From: Picocystis sp. L7
Lineage: Eukaryota; Chlorophyta; Picocystophyceae; Picocystales; Picocystaceae
Assembly: GCA_020975725.1 (NCBI GenBank)
Contig: QXJR01000009.1
Coordinates: forward strand, 372,001-436,000
Reading direction: 5' to 3'
DNA: 64,000 bases
Shown here: piece after piece, positions 49,093 to 58,978 of the stretch
Layout of the letters: every line of letters begins with the position of its first letter
Position numbering within the stretch: position 1 is the first letter of the stretch
Position numbers and translations under genes: made by a program
The notes under the pieces: generated by a model
Database searches by the model: none
What the model saw: the letters and a program-made list of their open reading frames with translations, nothing else
Told to the model about the DNA's origin: nothing

Positions 49093-52000
49093 GTACTCTC
49101 CGCCCGGTGACCCAGGTTACCGGAGCGGAGCCGGGAGCGAAACCAGCAGCAGCCCCGGTTACCAATGAAAGGACTCCTGTCTGCCTGAACTCATTGAGTA
49201 ATATAAGGCCTAGACAGGAATTCCTAGCTGCAGAAACTTACTTTGGAAAGAAAACGAACAAAATCAGGACACAAGCCTACCTTGATACATTAGCAAGCTA
49301 CTCATTCATCAGCGAGAAACTATTTCATGAACTGCAGTCCGCTGACCCAGCAGGGGTGACCTGGAAGAACACTGGCGATGTCGTGCAGTTCACCGTAGCC
49401 GTAGGCCAGCAGGTTCATACAGCCCCAGTAATTCAGGCCACCTTTACGATCGATGGCTTCCGTGGTCAAGTACCCTTCGCAGTTGCACCACTGGAGACAT
49501 TTGATTGCATATTAGGGGGGACCTTCTGTGACAAACACCTGATGGCCCTAGACTGGCAGAACCACCGAATGGTCTTAAAGAACAGTAATGGCAGAAAGCA
49601 CACTGTGTATGGAGATCACCAGTTCATCGCATCCAGAAAGCTGGACTTAATCGTCCCCAGATGCGAAGCTCGGAAGGCGGTACAGGACCCAGGCTGTCTA
49701 TTGCTTATGATACAGCCTCTGGATCCCAGACCAGAAATCATCGATGAAGAAGCAGACCTTGACCACATGCGGACAAAAGTCAGCGATGAATGGGAGCTGG
49801 ACCACAGCGATCAGTACCGGCTGGACCGACTGATCAATCACCGATATAAGGGCTTATTTGAGCCTCGTACGCAGCTACCGCCAGAGCGTGTCAGCGGAGA
49901 GGCCTTCAAAATACAGCTCACTGAAAATGCGACCCCGCAGTACAGGAATTATTATCGGCTATCCCCTCACCAGCAGGCTGCCCTAAAGGAGTTAATCAGC
50001 GAATACGTCGATGCCGGTAAAATGGACCTTTGTGCTGGCTCCAGCTGGGGAGCCCCAGTAATCCTAGTACCGAAGAAAGACGGGGGCTGGCGGGTCGTGT
50101 TTGACTACCGCCTGCTTAACAATGTTACTGTCAAGGACAGATATCCGCTGCCCCGTATAGATGACTACCTGCAGAACTTGAGAGGTGCGAAATACTTTTC
50201 CTCGCTGGATGCTTTGGATGGGTTCCACCAGGTTAGGATGGATCCTGCCGACATCGATAAAACTGCAGTGGTCACACCCTTTGGATCCTATGTGTGGAAG
50301 GTCATGCCCATGGGTGCTGCCAACGCGCCTGCGATGTTTCAGCGCATGATGAACAGAATATTTGGTCACCTGCTCTACTTAAAGGTGTACATGGATGACA
50401 TATTGGTGCATTCTGAAACAAAAGAACAGCATTTCCAACACCTTGAGGAATTCTTCGCTACTTGTGAACAGGCCGACATCCGGCTGAAACGATCGAAGTG
50501 TCACTTTTTCAGAAGTACTCTGGAGTGGGTAGGCTTTCGGATACGTAATGGACAGTTGGCGTGTACCAACCACCTACTTACCAAGATCCAGCAGTTCCCG
50601 CGACCGCAGTCGCAACGCGATAATATGGCCTTCCTTGGGCTGTGCCAATTCTATATGCGATTCGTTCCGCATTATGCTGAACTTACAGCCCCATTGACTG
50701 AGCTGAACCAGGCATCGATGAAACATGGGTTCACATCCTACTGGAAAGGCCCACAAGAAGAAGCTTATAACAAGCTGGTTGCAGCACTCACGAACCCACC
50801 TGTCCTGGCACTCTTCGATGAGGACCGACCGATCCGAGTCGAGACGGATGCTTCGGACATCGGCATGGGAGCAGTTCTGATGCAGCAGGATGAGCAAGGG
50901 GAGTGGCACCCAGTTGAATATTGGTCAAAGAAGCTGAATCAAGCCCAACAGAATTATCATCCAGCAGAGAAGGAAACCTGTGCCATCCTGTATGCTCTGC
51001 AGCACTGGAGACACTTGTTGTTTGGTCAGCACTTCAGCGTACTTACGGATAACAAAGCCAGCCATTTCCTCAACACCAAGTCTACAGAGCAGCTGTCTCC
51101 GCGCGAGATGCGATGGATTGAGAAATTAGCCTACTTTGCCCCCTTCACTGTTGAGTATAGACCAGGATCAGAAAATACTGGGGCAGACTACTTATCGCGC
51201 CATTCGGCTAAGGTGGACAGTGGATCAGTCTACTGCATACTGGATCTGTGCGCTGGTATGGGTACAACGCTACGTGCTTTGGAAATTGCTCTGCCTCCAT
51301 CCCCAGATATTACGATCGATTACATTGCCGTCGAAAGGGACCCAGATTGCCGCAGCGTCATACAGAGGGTGTTCAATCAAGTACGACTCGCCCGTCCAGG
51401 GCTGTTTACGCGCAAAGACATATTCCGTTACGGCAATGATGTGACCATATTAGGGCAGCGGCGAAAACTCCCCAAGGTACACTTACTTATAGCAGGAGTA
51501 CCCTGCCAGCCCTTTTCGCGAGCGAACACAGACCAAGGCAAACCTCCCCTGGGACTGTTTGACCAACGAGAGCTGTTCACTGCAGTTGCTAATATACACA
51601 AGCGCTTGAACAGTCCGGACTTTATATTAGAGTGCACCCTATTTGCTACTCACCTGGAATCTCACCTGGACACGATTGCTGAATGGTTTGGATCCCCAGT
51701 AGTTGAGGACCTGTCACAGTATGGGGCGCAGGCTCGTACAAGGTTATGCTGGACCTCACTACCCCCTCTGCAGGAACCTCAGCTCTCGATGGGACCAATA
51801 CCTCTTACCTGGCAGGAGTGCTTGGATGCTGGTGCAACAGTCCAACGCGATGCTCTGAATCGACCTCGCTTGAAATGTCCAACTTTGATGGCCAGCTCAC
51901 GGTCGCACAGCGATCGTGCGAAAACCACCTGGGTCCATGATGAAGGAGGCGAACTTCGCCCGCTGAGCGTTAACGAACGAGAGCGATTGGTTGGGATGCA

Positions 52001-54074
52001 GCCTGGTGATACTGCTGCAGCGAACGTAAGCGATGCAAGCCGGCAGCGCATGTGTGGTAATGCATTTCCAGTTGGATGGATTGCCCACATGCTGCTGCGT
52101 TGGCAAATTCACACACGGACGCTTAGACCGCTAGCATGCCGCAGTCCAGCAAGGACTGTGTGTGGATCGATCGCGTCAATTACTACGCCACGATCGGTGC
52201 GCTCAATGCTCTGCGCTACGCAAGGGGAGCCACCTACTCTACTGGAGCGTATACGCATCGCTGCCGACAATGATGCCAGTTACCAGGAACTTCTTCATTC
52301 TCCAACTGAAGACCATATTGTCAAGAACAACCTTCTGTTTACAAGCAGTGACAATGCACAACCAGTACTGGTGGTGCCTGCAGACAATAGCCTCAGACAG
52401 GAGCTGCTACATATGGTTCATGATCAGCGACACTTTGGTTCAGCGAGAACTTATGCAGATGCCTCAAGACACTTCACGTGGAAGGACCTGAAGAGACACG
52501 TCGAACTCTTCGTCGCACGCTGCCCTGTGTGCCAACTGCAGAAGCCCAGTAACCGGTCCCGACACAGTCAGCTTTGCCCAGAGTTCAGGTTCTTTCCGTA
52601 TCCTTTCCATACTGTTGTGATAGATGTGGTTGAAAATCTACCGCTCACTGCTCTTGGCCATAATGCTGTCCTGACAGTGGTGGACCGCTTCACGAAGTTC
52701 GCTATCTATATACCGATTCACTCCACATGGAGTGCGCATCGTCAGGCTCAGTGCTTAATGGATAACCTGGTGTACAAGTATCACACCCCAGTTCATATAC
52801 ATACCGACAACGGGCCCGCCTACCGATCGTTGTTTCAAGCTTTCTGTGCAGCTTTGGGAGTCCGCCATGTTACTGGCACTCCATATCATTCTCAATCGCA
52901 GGGAGGAGCAGAGCGACAGCATCGCACGCTCCTGCAAACACTGAGAACAACATGCTCTGATAAGCACCAATGGGATCTGTTCTTACAAGCAGCAGCTCAC
53001 GCATACAACGATTCGGTGCATACAGCTACTAACTTCTCACCCTTTCAGCTATTATTTGGATGTCCATCCAGACTGCCCTGGCATTTGCAGATTCCAACCA
53101 TAGAGGGCACTAATCAATCAGACATCGTAACGACATTCGACCGCCGGGTAACCAGTTTATTAAAACAGCACCGATCGGTCTACGATACTGTCCAGGCCAA
53201 TTTGCGTAAGGCTGCGGAGCGCATGGCTGCCGCTGCCGCGCATCGACCGAAGAAAACATTTGAAGCTGGGGACAAGGTGAAGGTGCAGTATGGTCTCAAG
53301 GGGCCTGCTGACAAACATAAGCTGGACCCATACTTTGTTGGCCCTTATGTCATTAAACGGGCGCTGAGGAACGGCTGTTACGAACTGGACTTACCACCAG
53401 GCTCTGCATTTTCAGAACGAATCCACGCTGATCGCCTTGAACACTGGACAGATTCAGACCTCACGCTATTTCCGATGGACGAAGAGCGACAACTGCAAGC
53501 GTCCCCGCTGCCGGACACAGATGCTATGCGTACCGAGTCAAGGCTGTACCGCATACGACGCTACCTGCTGCGCGATTTCTCCGCCTTCCCAGCGAGGCCA
53601 GTACGCTATTGGGTGGAAAGCAATCTGTCAGATCCTTCGCAACGCTACTTCTGGGTGGATGAAACAGCAGCTTTGTTGGATGACTTTTTACCACTGGAAG
53701 AACACAATGGGTGTATTCCAGAACAGGGTATCACAGATGCTAACTATGAAGCAGTTCAGACGCATAAGAAAACTACCTACCTGCAGTCACCCAGCCCAAT
53801 TATGACCAACACCTGGCCATTCACCAAGCTACCTTTTCAGACCAGACAGCGGCCACGCAAGCCGCAACGGACTGACCTAACCGGCGCAGTTGTGCAGGAG
53901 CTTTTCCATGAGGGGCAGGACAAGTCAGCTTATTATCAGGGGTTGGTGACAGATGAAGACAATGGGCTCTTTGAGGTGCTATGGACAGATGGCAAGAAAG
54001 ACTACTATCTTGCAGACCAGATCAGATCAATGTTGTATGACCCCATAGCATACATCTATGACTTTCAGGTATAG
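49053..54074 (+). CDS. Retrotransposon pol polyprotein with methyltransferase domain
   Basis: 1673-codon open frame. Domains in order: aspartic-protease-like region (about 49240-49560); reverse transcriptase (about 49900-50560) with [15 protein letters not shown] and YMDD; RNase H (about 50810-51200) with [14 protein letters not shown]; cytosine-5 methyltransferase (about 51228-52130) with DLCAGMGTT (motif I), GVPCQPFS (catalytic Cys loop, motif IV), QARTR (motif VIII), [14 protein letters not shown] (IX) and GNAFPV (X); integrase (about 52400-53080) with a HHCC zinc finger ending CPVC and a DDE core including [15 protein letters not shown] and GGAERQHR; then a GPF/Y-type region and a chromo/Tudor-like tail. 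The methyltransferase is in the same open frame as its neighbours. Confidence 0.92.
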   Translation: MQNGICYGCPKKLSTLRPVTQVTGAEPGAKPAAAPVTNERTPVCLNSLSNIRPRQEFLAAETYFGKKTNKIRTQAYLDTLASYSFISEKLFHELQSADPAGVTWKNTGDVVQFTVAVGQQVHTAPVIQATFTIDGFRGQVPFAVAPLETFDCILGGTFCDKHLMALDWQNHRMVLKNSNGRKHTVYGDHQFIASRKLDLIVPRCEARKAVQDPGCLLLMIQPLDPRPEIIDEEADLDHMRTKVSDEWELDHSDQYRLDRLINHRYKGLFEPRTQLPPERVSGEAFKIQLTENATPQYRNYYRLSPHQQAALKELISEYVDAGKMDLCAGSSWGAPVILVPKKDGGWRVVFDYRLLNNVTVKDRYPLPRIDDYLQNLRGAKYFSSLDALDGFHQVRMDPADIDKTAVVTPFGSYVWKVMPMGAANAPAMFQRMMNRIFGHLLYLKVYMDDILVHSETKEQHFQHLEEFFATCEQADIRLKRSKCHFFRSTLEWVGFRIRNGQLACTNHLLTKIQQFPRPQSQRDNMAFLGLCQFYMRFVPHYAELTAPLTELNQASMKHGFTSYWKGPQEEAYNKLVAALTNPPVLALFDEDRPIRVETDASDIGMGAVLMQQDEQGEWHPVEYWSKKLNQAQQNYHPAEKETCAILYALQHWRHLLFGQHFSVLTDNKASHFLNTKSTEQLSPREMRWIEKLAYFAPFTVEYRPGSENTGADYLSRHSAKVDSGSVYCILDLCAGMGTTLRALEIALPPSPDITIDYIAVERDPDCRSVIQRVFNQVRLARPGLFTRKDIFRYGNDVTILGQRRKLPKVHLLIAGVPCQPFSRANTDQGKPPLGLFDQRELFTAVANIHKRLNSPDFILECTLFATHLESHLDTIAEWFGSPVVEDLSQYGAQARTRLCWTSLPPLQEPQLSMGPIPLTWQECLDAGATVQRDALNRPRLKCPTLMASSRSHSDRAKTTWVHDEGGELRPLSVNERERLVGMQPGDTAAANVSDASRQRMCGNAFPVGWIAHMLLRWQIHTRTLRPLACRSPARTVCGSIASITTPRSVRSMLCATQGEPPTLLERIRIAADNDASYQELLHSPTEDHIVKNNLLFTSSDNAQPVLVVPADNSLRQELLHMVHDQRHFGSARTYADASRHFTWKDLKRHVELFVARCPVCQLQKPSNRSRHSQLCPEFRFFPYPFHTVVIDVVENLPLTALGHNAVLTVVDRFTKFAIYIPIHSTWSAHRQAQCLMDNLVYKYHTPVHIHTDNGPAYRSLFQAFCAALGVRHVTGTPYHSQSQGGAERQHRTLLQTLRTTCSDKHQWDLFLQAAAHAYNDSVHTATNFSPFQLLFGCPSRLPWHLQIPTIEGTNQSDIVTTFDRRVTSLLKQHRSVYDTVQANLRKAAERMAAAAAHRPKKTFEAGDKVKVQYGLKGPADKHKLDPYFVGPYVIKRALRNGCYELDLPPGSAFSERIHADRLEHWTDSDLTLFPMDEERQLQASPLPDTDAMRTESRLYRIRRYLLRDFSAFPARPVRYWVESNLSDPSQRYFWVDETAALLDDFLPLEEHNGCIPEQGITDANYEAVQTHKKTTYLQSPSPIMTNTWPFTKLPFQTRQRPRKPQRTDLTGAVVQELFHEGQDKSAYYQGLVTDEDNGLFEVLWTDGKKDYYLADQIRSMLYDPIAYIYDFQV
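51228..52130 (+). other. Cytosine-5 DNA methyltransferase domain within pol
   Basis: About 300 residues between RNase H and integrase. Motifs I, IV, VIII, IX and X of C5 methyltransferases are recognisable and in the usual order, with a short target-recognition region between VIII and IX. The compact size resembles bacterial Dcm-type or DNMT3-like catalytic domains without extra regulatory modules. Confidence 0.88.
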
Positions 54075-54102
54075 CCGGGTTCGTCCCAGGGAGCCGGGAG
54101 AG

Positions 54103-54832
54103 TGTTGCATAAGGCAGTGGCCTCCTCCTGTGAACGAGGCCCACCAGGGTCCGTCGAGACCCTGGCTTACGGGTCCGAACCATCGAGGCTACCCATCGAG
54201 TAAGGGATCTGATATCCCTTTGGAATACAACGACAGTACCGTTCCGGAACCAGAACCAGTTTCCCCCGGTCGCATTGAAGCACGGTCGCCCCCCGATCAG
54301 AACGGGCTTCTTGTAAGGGGAACCGGGGACTTTGATCGAGACAGACCGAAGGGAACCAGCCGACCCCGTCCCAATCCACAATTGTGAGGGGTGGGCCTGA
54401 GGGGGCTGAACGGTGCCGAACAAGTGACAGCTCACAGTCGCCCCGGGGCGAGCAAAATGGACGGTCAGGTGTGACTTAGAGGAGGACGAAGGCGGATAAG
54501 ACACCCCCTTTGCTCCAATTCCAACCGCCAGTGAGAGGCGGTGAGAGAGGTAGACCTATCGTCCCTCTTTGCTTTGTGATAGAACTTGACTTTGCCAACC
54601 ACCAGCGCGCCTCCTTCCGTCCTCTCTTGACGACTTGCTGAGGCCTACGCGCTTGCCCAACCACCAGGAGGTCGGCCTCGCTAGGCACCACGCCTCGAGC
54701 CGGCTAGAAGGGGACTTTGTCCGCAAGTGCGAGGACCCTCGTCCAAGACCGGTGCACCGGCTCCTTCCCGACACACGCTCTCCTCCAAGGCACGTGTGTG
54801 AGTGTCCAAAACTCACGGACGCTTTTGCAACA
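54103..54832 (+). repeat. 3' LTR (730 bp)
   Basis: Direct copy of 47078-47807 with the same TGTTGCA..TGCAACA ends. A purine-rich tract GGGAGCCGGGAGAG directly precedes it and is the likely polypurine tract. Confidence 0.95.
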
Positions 54833-54837
54833 GTTTG
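54833..54837. repeat. Target site duplication, right copy (GTTTG)
   Basis: Matches 47073-47077 exactly. Confidence 0.9.
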
Positions 54838-55627
54838 TCAAGGTGACGACCCTTTTGGAGCAAAAGCTATCGCACCCTCGTTGGATTCGAAGCAATTTCG
54901 AGATTGTCGGGGAAAGAGCAAATTGTCGATTCTACTTTTCGTTGCATTTTGACAAACGGTCAATGCTAGCCGCTTTACCACAAGTGGGGTTGTTGATGTC
55001 TTTGCAAGTAGCAAAGGCAAAGCGCGGATTCCTATGATGTCATGGCCCTTTGTGGGATGGATGAACGTTTGCTTCACGCGTAGGGTAGGCAAGTTCCTTA
55101 CCTAAAATATATATCATCGTTGCCAAGAAAGGTAATGGGGTAGGCGAGAGAGCGCGTTCGAGGATGTACTTGAGCATGTTGCATGAAGTTTCCCATGGTA
55201 TGATTCCTTTGACGGATGGTAGAGTCTCCACATCCCCGATATCCGTTCTATCATTGTATTCTTTCGCGGTGCATTTTTCTTAGCGAATCTCCTATTAGCA
55301 ACGAACGAAGGGTGAAGTATGCCGGAGCGAGATTATTGTACAAGTTGAGAAAGTCACAACTTTCGAGGGACTTGAACTTCCACGTGTGCAAATCGCATTG
55401 GAGGAACTTCAGAGTAACGTTTTTTGACACGAGGGCGTGGGTTCATCCGTCTTGTTTCTTGCTGCATACATCAAGTGGAATGCGCGCAACAATGGACACG
55501 CACATGGATAACGACTGAACACCCCTGAAAAATACCTCCGAAAGGATTCAAATCCGATGAAGGTCAAGGGCACGAATGGACCGTTCTTTGTCGTTAACTT
55601 TGTCCATTAACACTACGGCGAGGCGGG
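54838..55627. other. Gene-poor, lower-GC region (right of the retrotransposon)
   Basis: 790 bp without a convincing gene on either strand, similar in composition to 45181-47072, of which it is the continuation. No repeat or RNA gene recognised. Confidence 0.65.
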
Positions 55628-55934
55628 ATGGGACTCGCCTTCGATGCGGCCGTGCAGCTGGCCATCAGCAGCGTCATGCTGGGGTTTCTGCGCGAGAGAG
55701 GAGCTGTGGTGTGCGTGAAAAAAGGCGTAGGAAGAAGAACCACGTGGGAGGGTGACGGAGCGAGGTCGCGAAGTCGGAAGGCTGACCTGGAAGAACGTTC
55801 GAGAAACGACAGCTGCAAACCGGAGAAGATCAAGAACGAACTCGGCAGGTCTGGTTTCGAGCAAATGGTACGCTTTCGACGCCAAAGTAGCGTGTCAGTC
55901 TTCGAAACGCTTCGGAAACAACGCTGACGAGTGA
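55628..55934 (+). CDS. Possible small spliced gene, unknown product
   Basis: Exons 55628-55708 and 55794-55934 across an 85 nt candidate intron (donor GTGTGCG, CTGAC branch-like site, acceptor GGAAG) would give 73 residues starting MGLAFDAAVQLAISSVMLGF and ending in KRFGNNADE. The locus is a GC-rich island at the edge of the gene-poor block, as gene 5' ends here usually are, and the intron size equals others in the window. An unspliced frame of 99 codons from the same ATG is the alternative. No family recognised. Confidence 0.35.
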
Positions 55935-56516
55935 CCCATGGCTCGGATGCGTGCGGAATTATAGATCAAGCTCGGAGACTTCCTTGCGTACCATATCACA
56001 GATTTGAGCAAAAAAGCAAAGAACCGTCTTTAAATGTACATTCGAGATAAAATGATTGTTCTACACCGTAATGTTGTGCTAAAATTGCCAGGAACTGGTG
56101 CAGATGCTGCCAAGACAATCAGATGGATCTTCTGCGGAACTGAGACGTAGCTTTGGACCTATTGATTGTGTCCTGGGTCTCTGTCCTGGGCCCGTGGAAT
56201 CTTGAAGCTATCCAAGTCTGTACCTAGTGATCAAACAAACCCTTGCAACACCTTTTTTCAACTGCTTTTTCGATTCCAGGACCCATGTGCACTATGCTGC
56301 ATCCCAGAATTCGCCATCACTCTCGTCTTCTTCCTAGCCAACAGATCTGCCCGGCCTGGAAGTAATGTACATCAAAGATCGAACGAAGCAATGCGAATTC
56401 TCGTCCGTCCAATCATATCATCAGGATGAAGCACACGTGTCCAATCCTACAAACCCAACTGAGTCTGGAACCATCCCTATCATCCACTCCTTGCCAACGG
56501 AAATCCATCCCGAGCA
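55935..56516. other. 5' flank of malic enzyme, no gene seen
   Basis: 582 bp of moderate GC. It ends at the malic enzyme ATG. Short chance frames only; the shared TTTCGAAACC word was not seen. Confidence 0.5.
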
Positions 56517-58358
56517 ATGGGTGCACAGGCGGCTAGAGGGACGCAGAATCCTCTTGGGACGAAGGCCTCGCGTCCCATGCACGCTGGAACACACGTGCGC
56601 TTCGTTGGAAAGGAGCTCGGTTACCCATGCCGACTGCTGCGCTGCCAAGCAACGCGTTTCGGAAGTGGAGATGGAGTGCAAGACAAGGAGCAGTGCAACA
56701 GGTCCAGACGGCAGTTGCTCGTGGAAACGGGAACAGCGGCCGCAGCATTGAGATCTGAACCATCCGAGGCAAGGGAAAAGGGTGTGCTGGACACTAAAAC
56801 AAGAACAACGAGGGAAGCAGAGACCGGTATCCAAGCTTTGCGGGATCCCTCAGCACAATCCGGTTGTGCCACGTCGACCGTGGATCGACAGCGTTTAGGA
56901 TTAGAAGGGCTGCTGCCTCCTCAAGTAAGCAGTACAGGTGTCGAAGTGGCGCGTTGCATGAAGGCGCTGCGCTTGGAAACTTCGCCACTTGCCAGGTATC
57001 GCATTCTCATCTGCCTCCAGCGGGAAGACCTATCCACATTCGTACAAACAATCACTGAACATGCAGATGAGGTTTTACCAATCATCTACACACCCACAGT
57101 AGGGGAAGCTTGTCTCAATTTCAGCACCTTGTATCCAAGGCCCCTTGGCTTGTATATATCGCACTTCGAAAAAGGAAGGATTAGAGATATCCTTCGGCAT
57201 TGGCCGCACAAGGTTGACACCGTGGTGGTGACCGATGGTGAGCGTGTGCTTGGCTTCGGTGACCTCGGAGCGCATGGGATGGGGATTGTGTGTGGTAAGG
57301 CATTGGTCTACACAGCAGCAACTGGTGTTTTGCCTAATTCGATTCTACCACTCACGCTAGATGTTGGTACAAACAATCGCCAGTTGTTGGAAGACCCTTT
57401 CTACCTTGGAGAAAGAAACAAACGTATTTCCAAAACCTCCTACGATTCATTTGTTGAAGAGGTGGTGGAAGGCTTGAGAGCAGAGTTTGGAAAGAAGGTC
57501 CTCATTCACCTTGAAGATTTTTCTCCCACGAATGCTTTCAGCATTTTGCAGAAATATCGTGAAAAATGCCTGATGTTTGACGATGATGTGCAGTGTACTG
57601 CAGTAGTGGTGGTTGCCGCATTGCTTGGAGCCTTCCGTTTGACGAAAAGGAACTTCGAACGAGATCTGACCTCCATAGTGTTCTTTGGCGCAGGGCAGGC
57701 AAATCTGGGCACAGCTTCGATGATCGTCGATACTCTCATGGACCTGGGGGTGTCAGAGCAGGATGCACTTTCGCGCATATGGATGCTGGACAGTCGCGGG
57801 CTAATCTACGCCGGGCGTGACGGGATCACTTTGCAGAAGCGTCGCTTCCAACGTCCGTTCCTTCCCAAGGAACTGAACTCGGATTCGGACCTGCAAGAAG
57901 TGATACAGTACGTGCACCCGTGCGCTTTGGTGGGTGCCGCGTCAATCCCAGGATCATTCACGCCTTCAGTGATCCGCACCATGTCGAAGCTGGCATCGCG
58001 TCCCATCATTTTCAGCTTGTCGAACCCGACCTCTCGGACCGAGTGCACTGCTGAGGAGGCGTACGCGTACTCTTCCGGACGCGCTATCTTTGCTTCCGGC
58101 AGCCCTTTCGATCCAGTGGATTTGGATTCAAAGCATTTCTGTCCCTCGCAAGCGAACAACGCGCTGGTTTTTCCAGGCTTGGCGCAAGGCTTGCGCTTGG
58201 CGAATGCGTCCAGCGTGGATAACCGAGTCCTTCGAGCGGCTGCAAGGGCCCTTTCTTCCCTGCTCGGCGAAGAGGACATGCTGCTGGGTCGTGTGTTGCC
58301 TCCAAGCCTTCGTGAATCCGCACAGGCGGTCGCCAAAGCCGTGGCCGACGCCGTCTGA
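56517..58358 (+). CDS. Malic enzyme (NAD(P)-dependent)
   Basis: 613 residues from an ATG. The first 105 or so residues have no family similarity and may be a targeting region. The enzyme starts around LRDPSAQSGCATSTVDRQRLGLEGLLPP and has LPIIYTPTVGEAC, VVVTDGERVLGFGDLGAHGMGI, LDVGTNNRQLLEDPFYLG, LIHLEDFSPTNAF, CLMFDDDVQCTA (metal-binding Asp), the nucleotide fold FFGAGQANLGTA, and RPIIFSLSNPTS with GRAIFASGSPFDPV. Malic enzyme converts malate to pyruvate and CO2 with reduction of NAD or NADP; I cannot fix cofactor or compartment from motifs alone. No intron is needed. Confidence 0.92.
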   Translation: MGAQAARGTQNPLGTKASRPMHAGTHVRFVGKELGYPCRLLRCQATRFGSGDGVQDKEQCNRSRRQLLVETGTAAAALRSEPSEAREKGVLDTKTRTTREAETGIQALRDPSAQSGCATSTVDRQRLGLEGLLPPQVSSTGVEVARCMKALRLETSPLARYRILICLQREDLSTFVQTITEHADEVLPIIYTPTVGEACLNFSTLYPRPLGLYISHFEKGRIRDILRHWPHKVDTVVVTDGERVLGFGDLGAHGMGIVCGKALVYTAATGVLPNSILPLTLDVGTNNRQLLEDPFYLGERNKRISKTSYDSFVEEVVEGLRAEFGKKVLIHLEDFSPTNAFSILQKYREKCLMFDDDVQCTAVVVVAALLGAFRLTKRNFERDLTSIVFFGAGQANLGTASMIVDTLMDLGVSEQDALSRIWMLDSRGLIYAGRDGITLQKRRFQRPFLPKELNSDSDLQEVIQYVHPCALVGAASIPGSFTPSVIRTMSKLASRPIIFSLSNPTSRTECTAEEAYAYSSGRAIFASGSPFDPVDLDSKHFCPSQANNALVFPGLAQGLRLANASSVDNRVLRAAARALSSLLGEEDMLLGRVLPPSLRESAQAVAKAVADAV

Positions 58359-58753
58359 CGTGTCGGACAGGCAAGCACGTTTCGGAATTGATACAGCGAC
58401 CTCGTTCCGCTGTTTTCTCCCGTTGGTGTCCCTTTCGTAGTTGGGTATGACCATTGGCGCACGTGTTGGATGGTCCAGCGGCGTCGGATTCGGGTCACGT
58501 GTCGAGGCAGCTTGCAACGGATGCATCCAGGTTCCTGGTGCATGCCCGTGGTCTGGATCGATCGAATTCTCGTGGTTGTTGCGTTTGATACGTTCCCACT
58601 GCCATCTCCATGGGTTCTGTGCTTGGTCCATCCGTCCACATCGCGTCTCCTCGTGTCTGCTTTCGCTTCCTTTGCCACGTGTACCGCACGAGTGGCACGT
58701 GGCCACCGTCCCGTCCCGTCGGTGGGACCCCCCTCCTTGAGAATATTCTCCTT
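58359..58753. other. Interval with ambiguous minus-strand coding signal
   Basis: 395 bp between malic enzyme and the J-protein promoter. On the minus strand all three frames are open for long stretches and two look mildly coding (an ATG near 58655 opening MDQAQNPWRWQWERI, another near 58641 opening MWTDGPSTEPMEMAV), but they disagree in frame and neither is recognised. A short minus-strand gene divergent from the J-protein gene is possible. Confidence 0.25.
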
Positions 58754-58978
58754 GGTTTCGATCCTTTCCTCCTTCCCCATGGCCCATGGACAGCTTCTTC
58801 GAGGGTGGGGTTGAAGGGGGTCCAAGGACCTTTCCTCCGGGTCTCTCCTTGGGATCGATTCGACTCCTGCCCCGGTGGGAAGGGGAAGTTGAACCGGGCC
58901 CTGGTCCGATCGAAAGGGTGGGAGAAAAGGAGAGTGAAAGGGACGAAGACGAAGCAGAAGGCGAACAGACGCAGTGGG
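58754..58978. promoter_or_regulatory. 5' flank of J-domain protein gene
   Basis: Carries GGTTTCGATCC at 58754-58764 and GGGATCGATTCG near 58852, followed by a purine-rich leader to the ATG at 58979. The open frame extends back to 58610 through this flank but starts there without family similarity. Confidence 0.45.

Larger units (their letters stand above)
47078..54832 (+). mobile_element. Ty3/gypsy LTR retrotransposon carrying a DNA methyltransferase
   Basis: 7755 bp flanked by 730 bp direct LTRs and a 5 bp GTTTG duplication. Order: LTR, gag (47854-49092), pol (49053-54074) with protease, reverse transcriptase, RNase H, cytosine-5 DNA methyltransferase, integrase and a C-terminal chromo/Tudor-like region, then LTR. 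RNase H before integrase is the Ty3/gypsy order. The element looks whole, and the two LTRs look identical by eye, so the insertion is recent. It sits in a gene-poor stretch and interrupts no recognised gene. No standard TGG-type primer-binding site was recognised right after the 5' LTR; a purine-rich tract precedes the 3' LTR. Confidence 0.95.
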
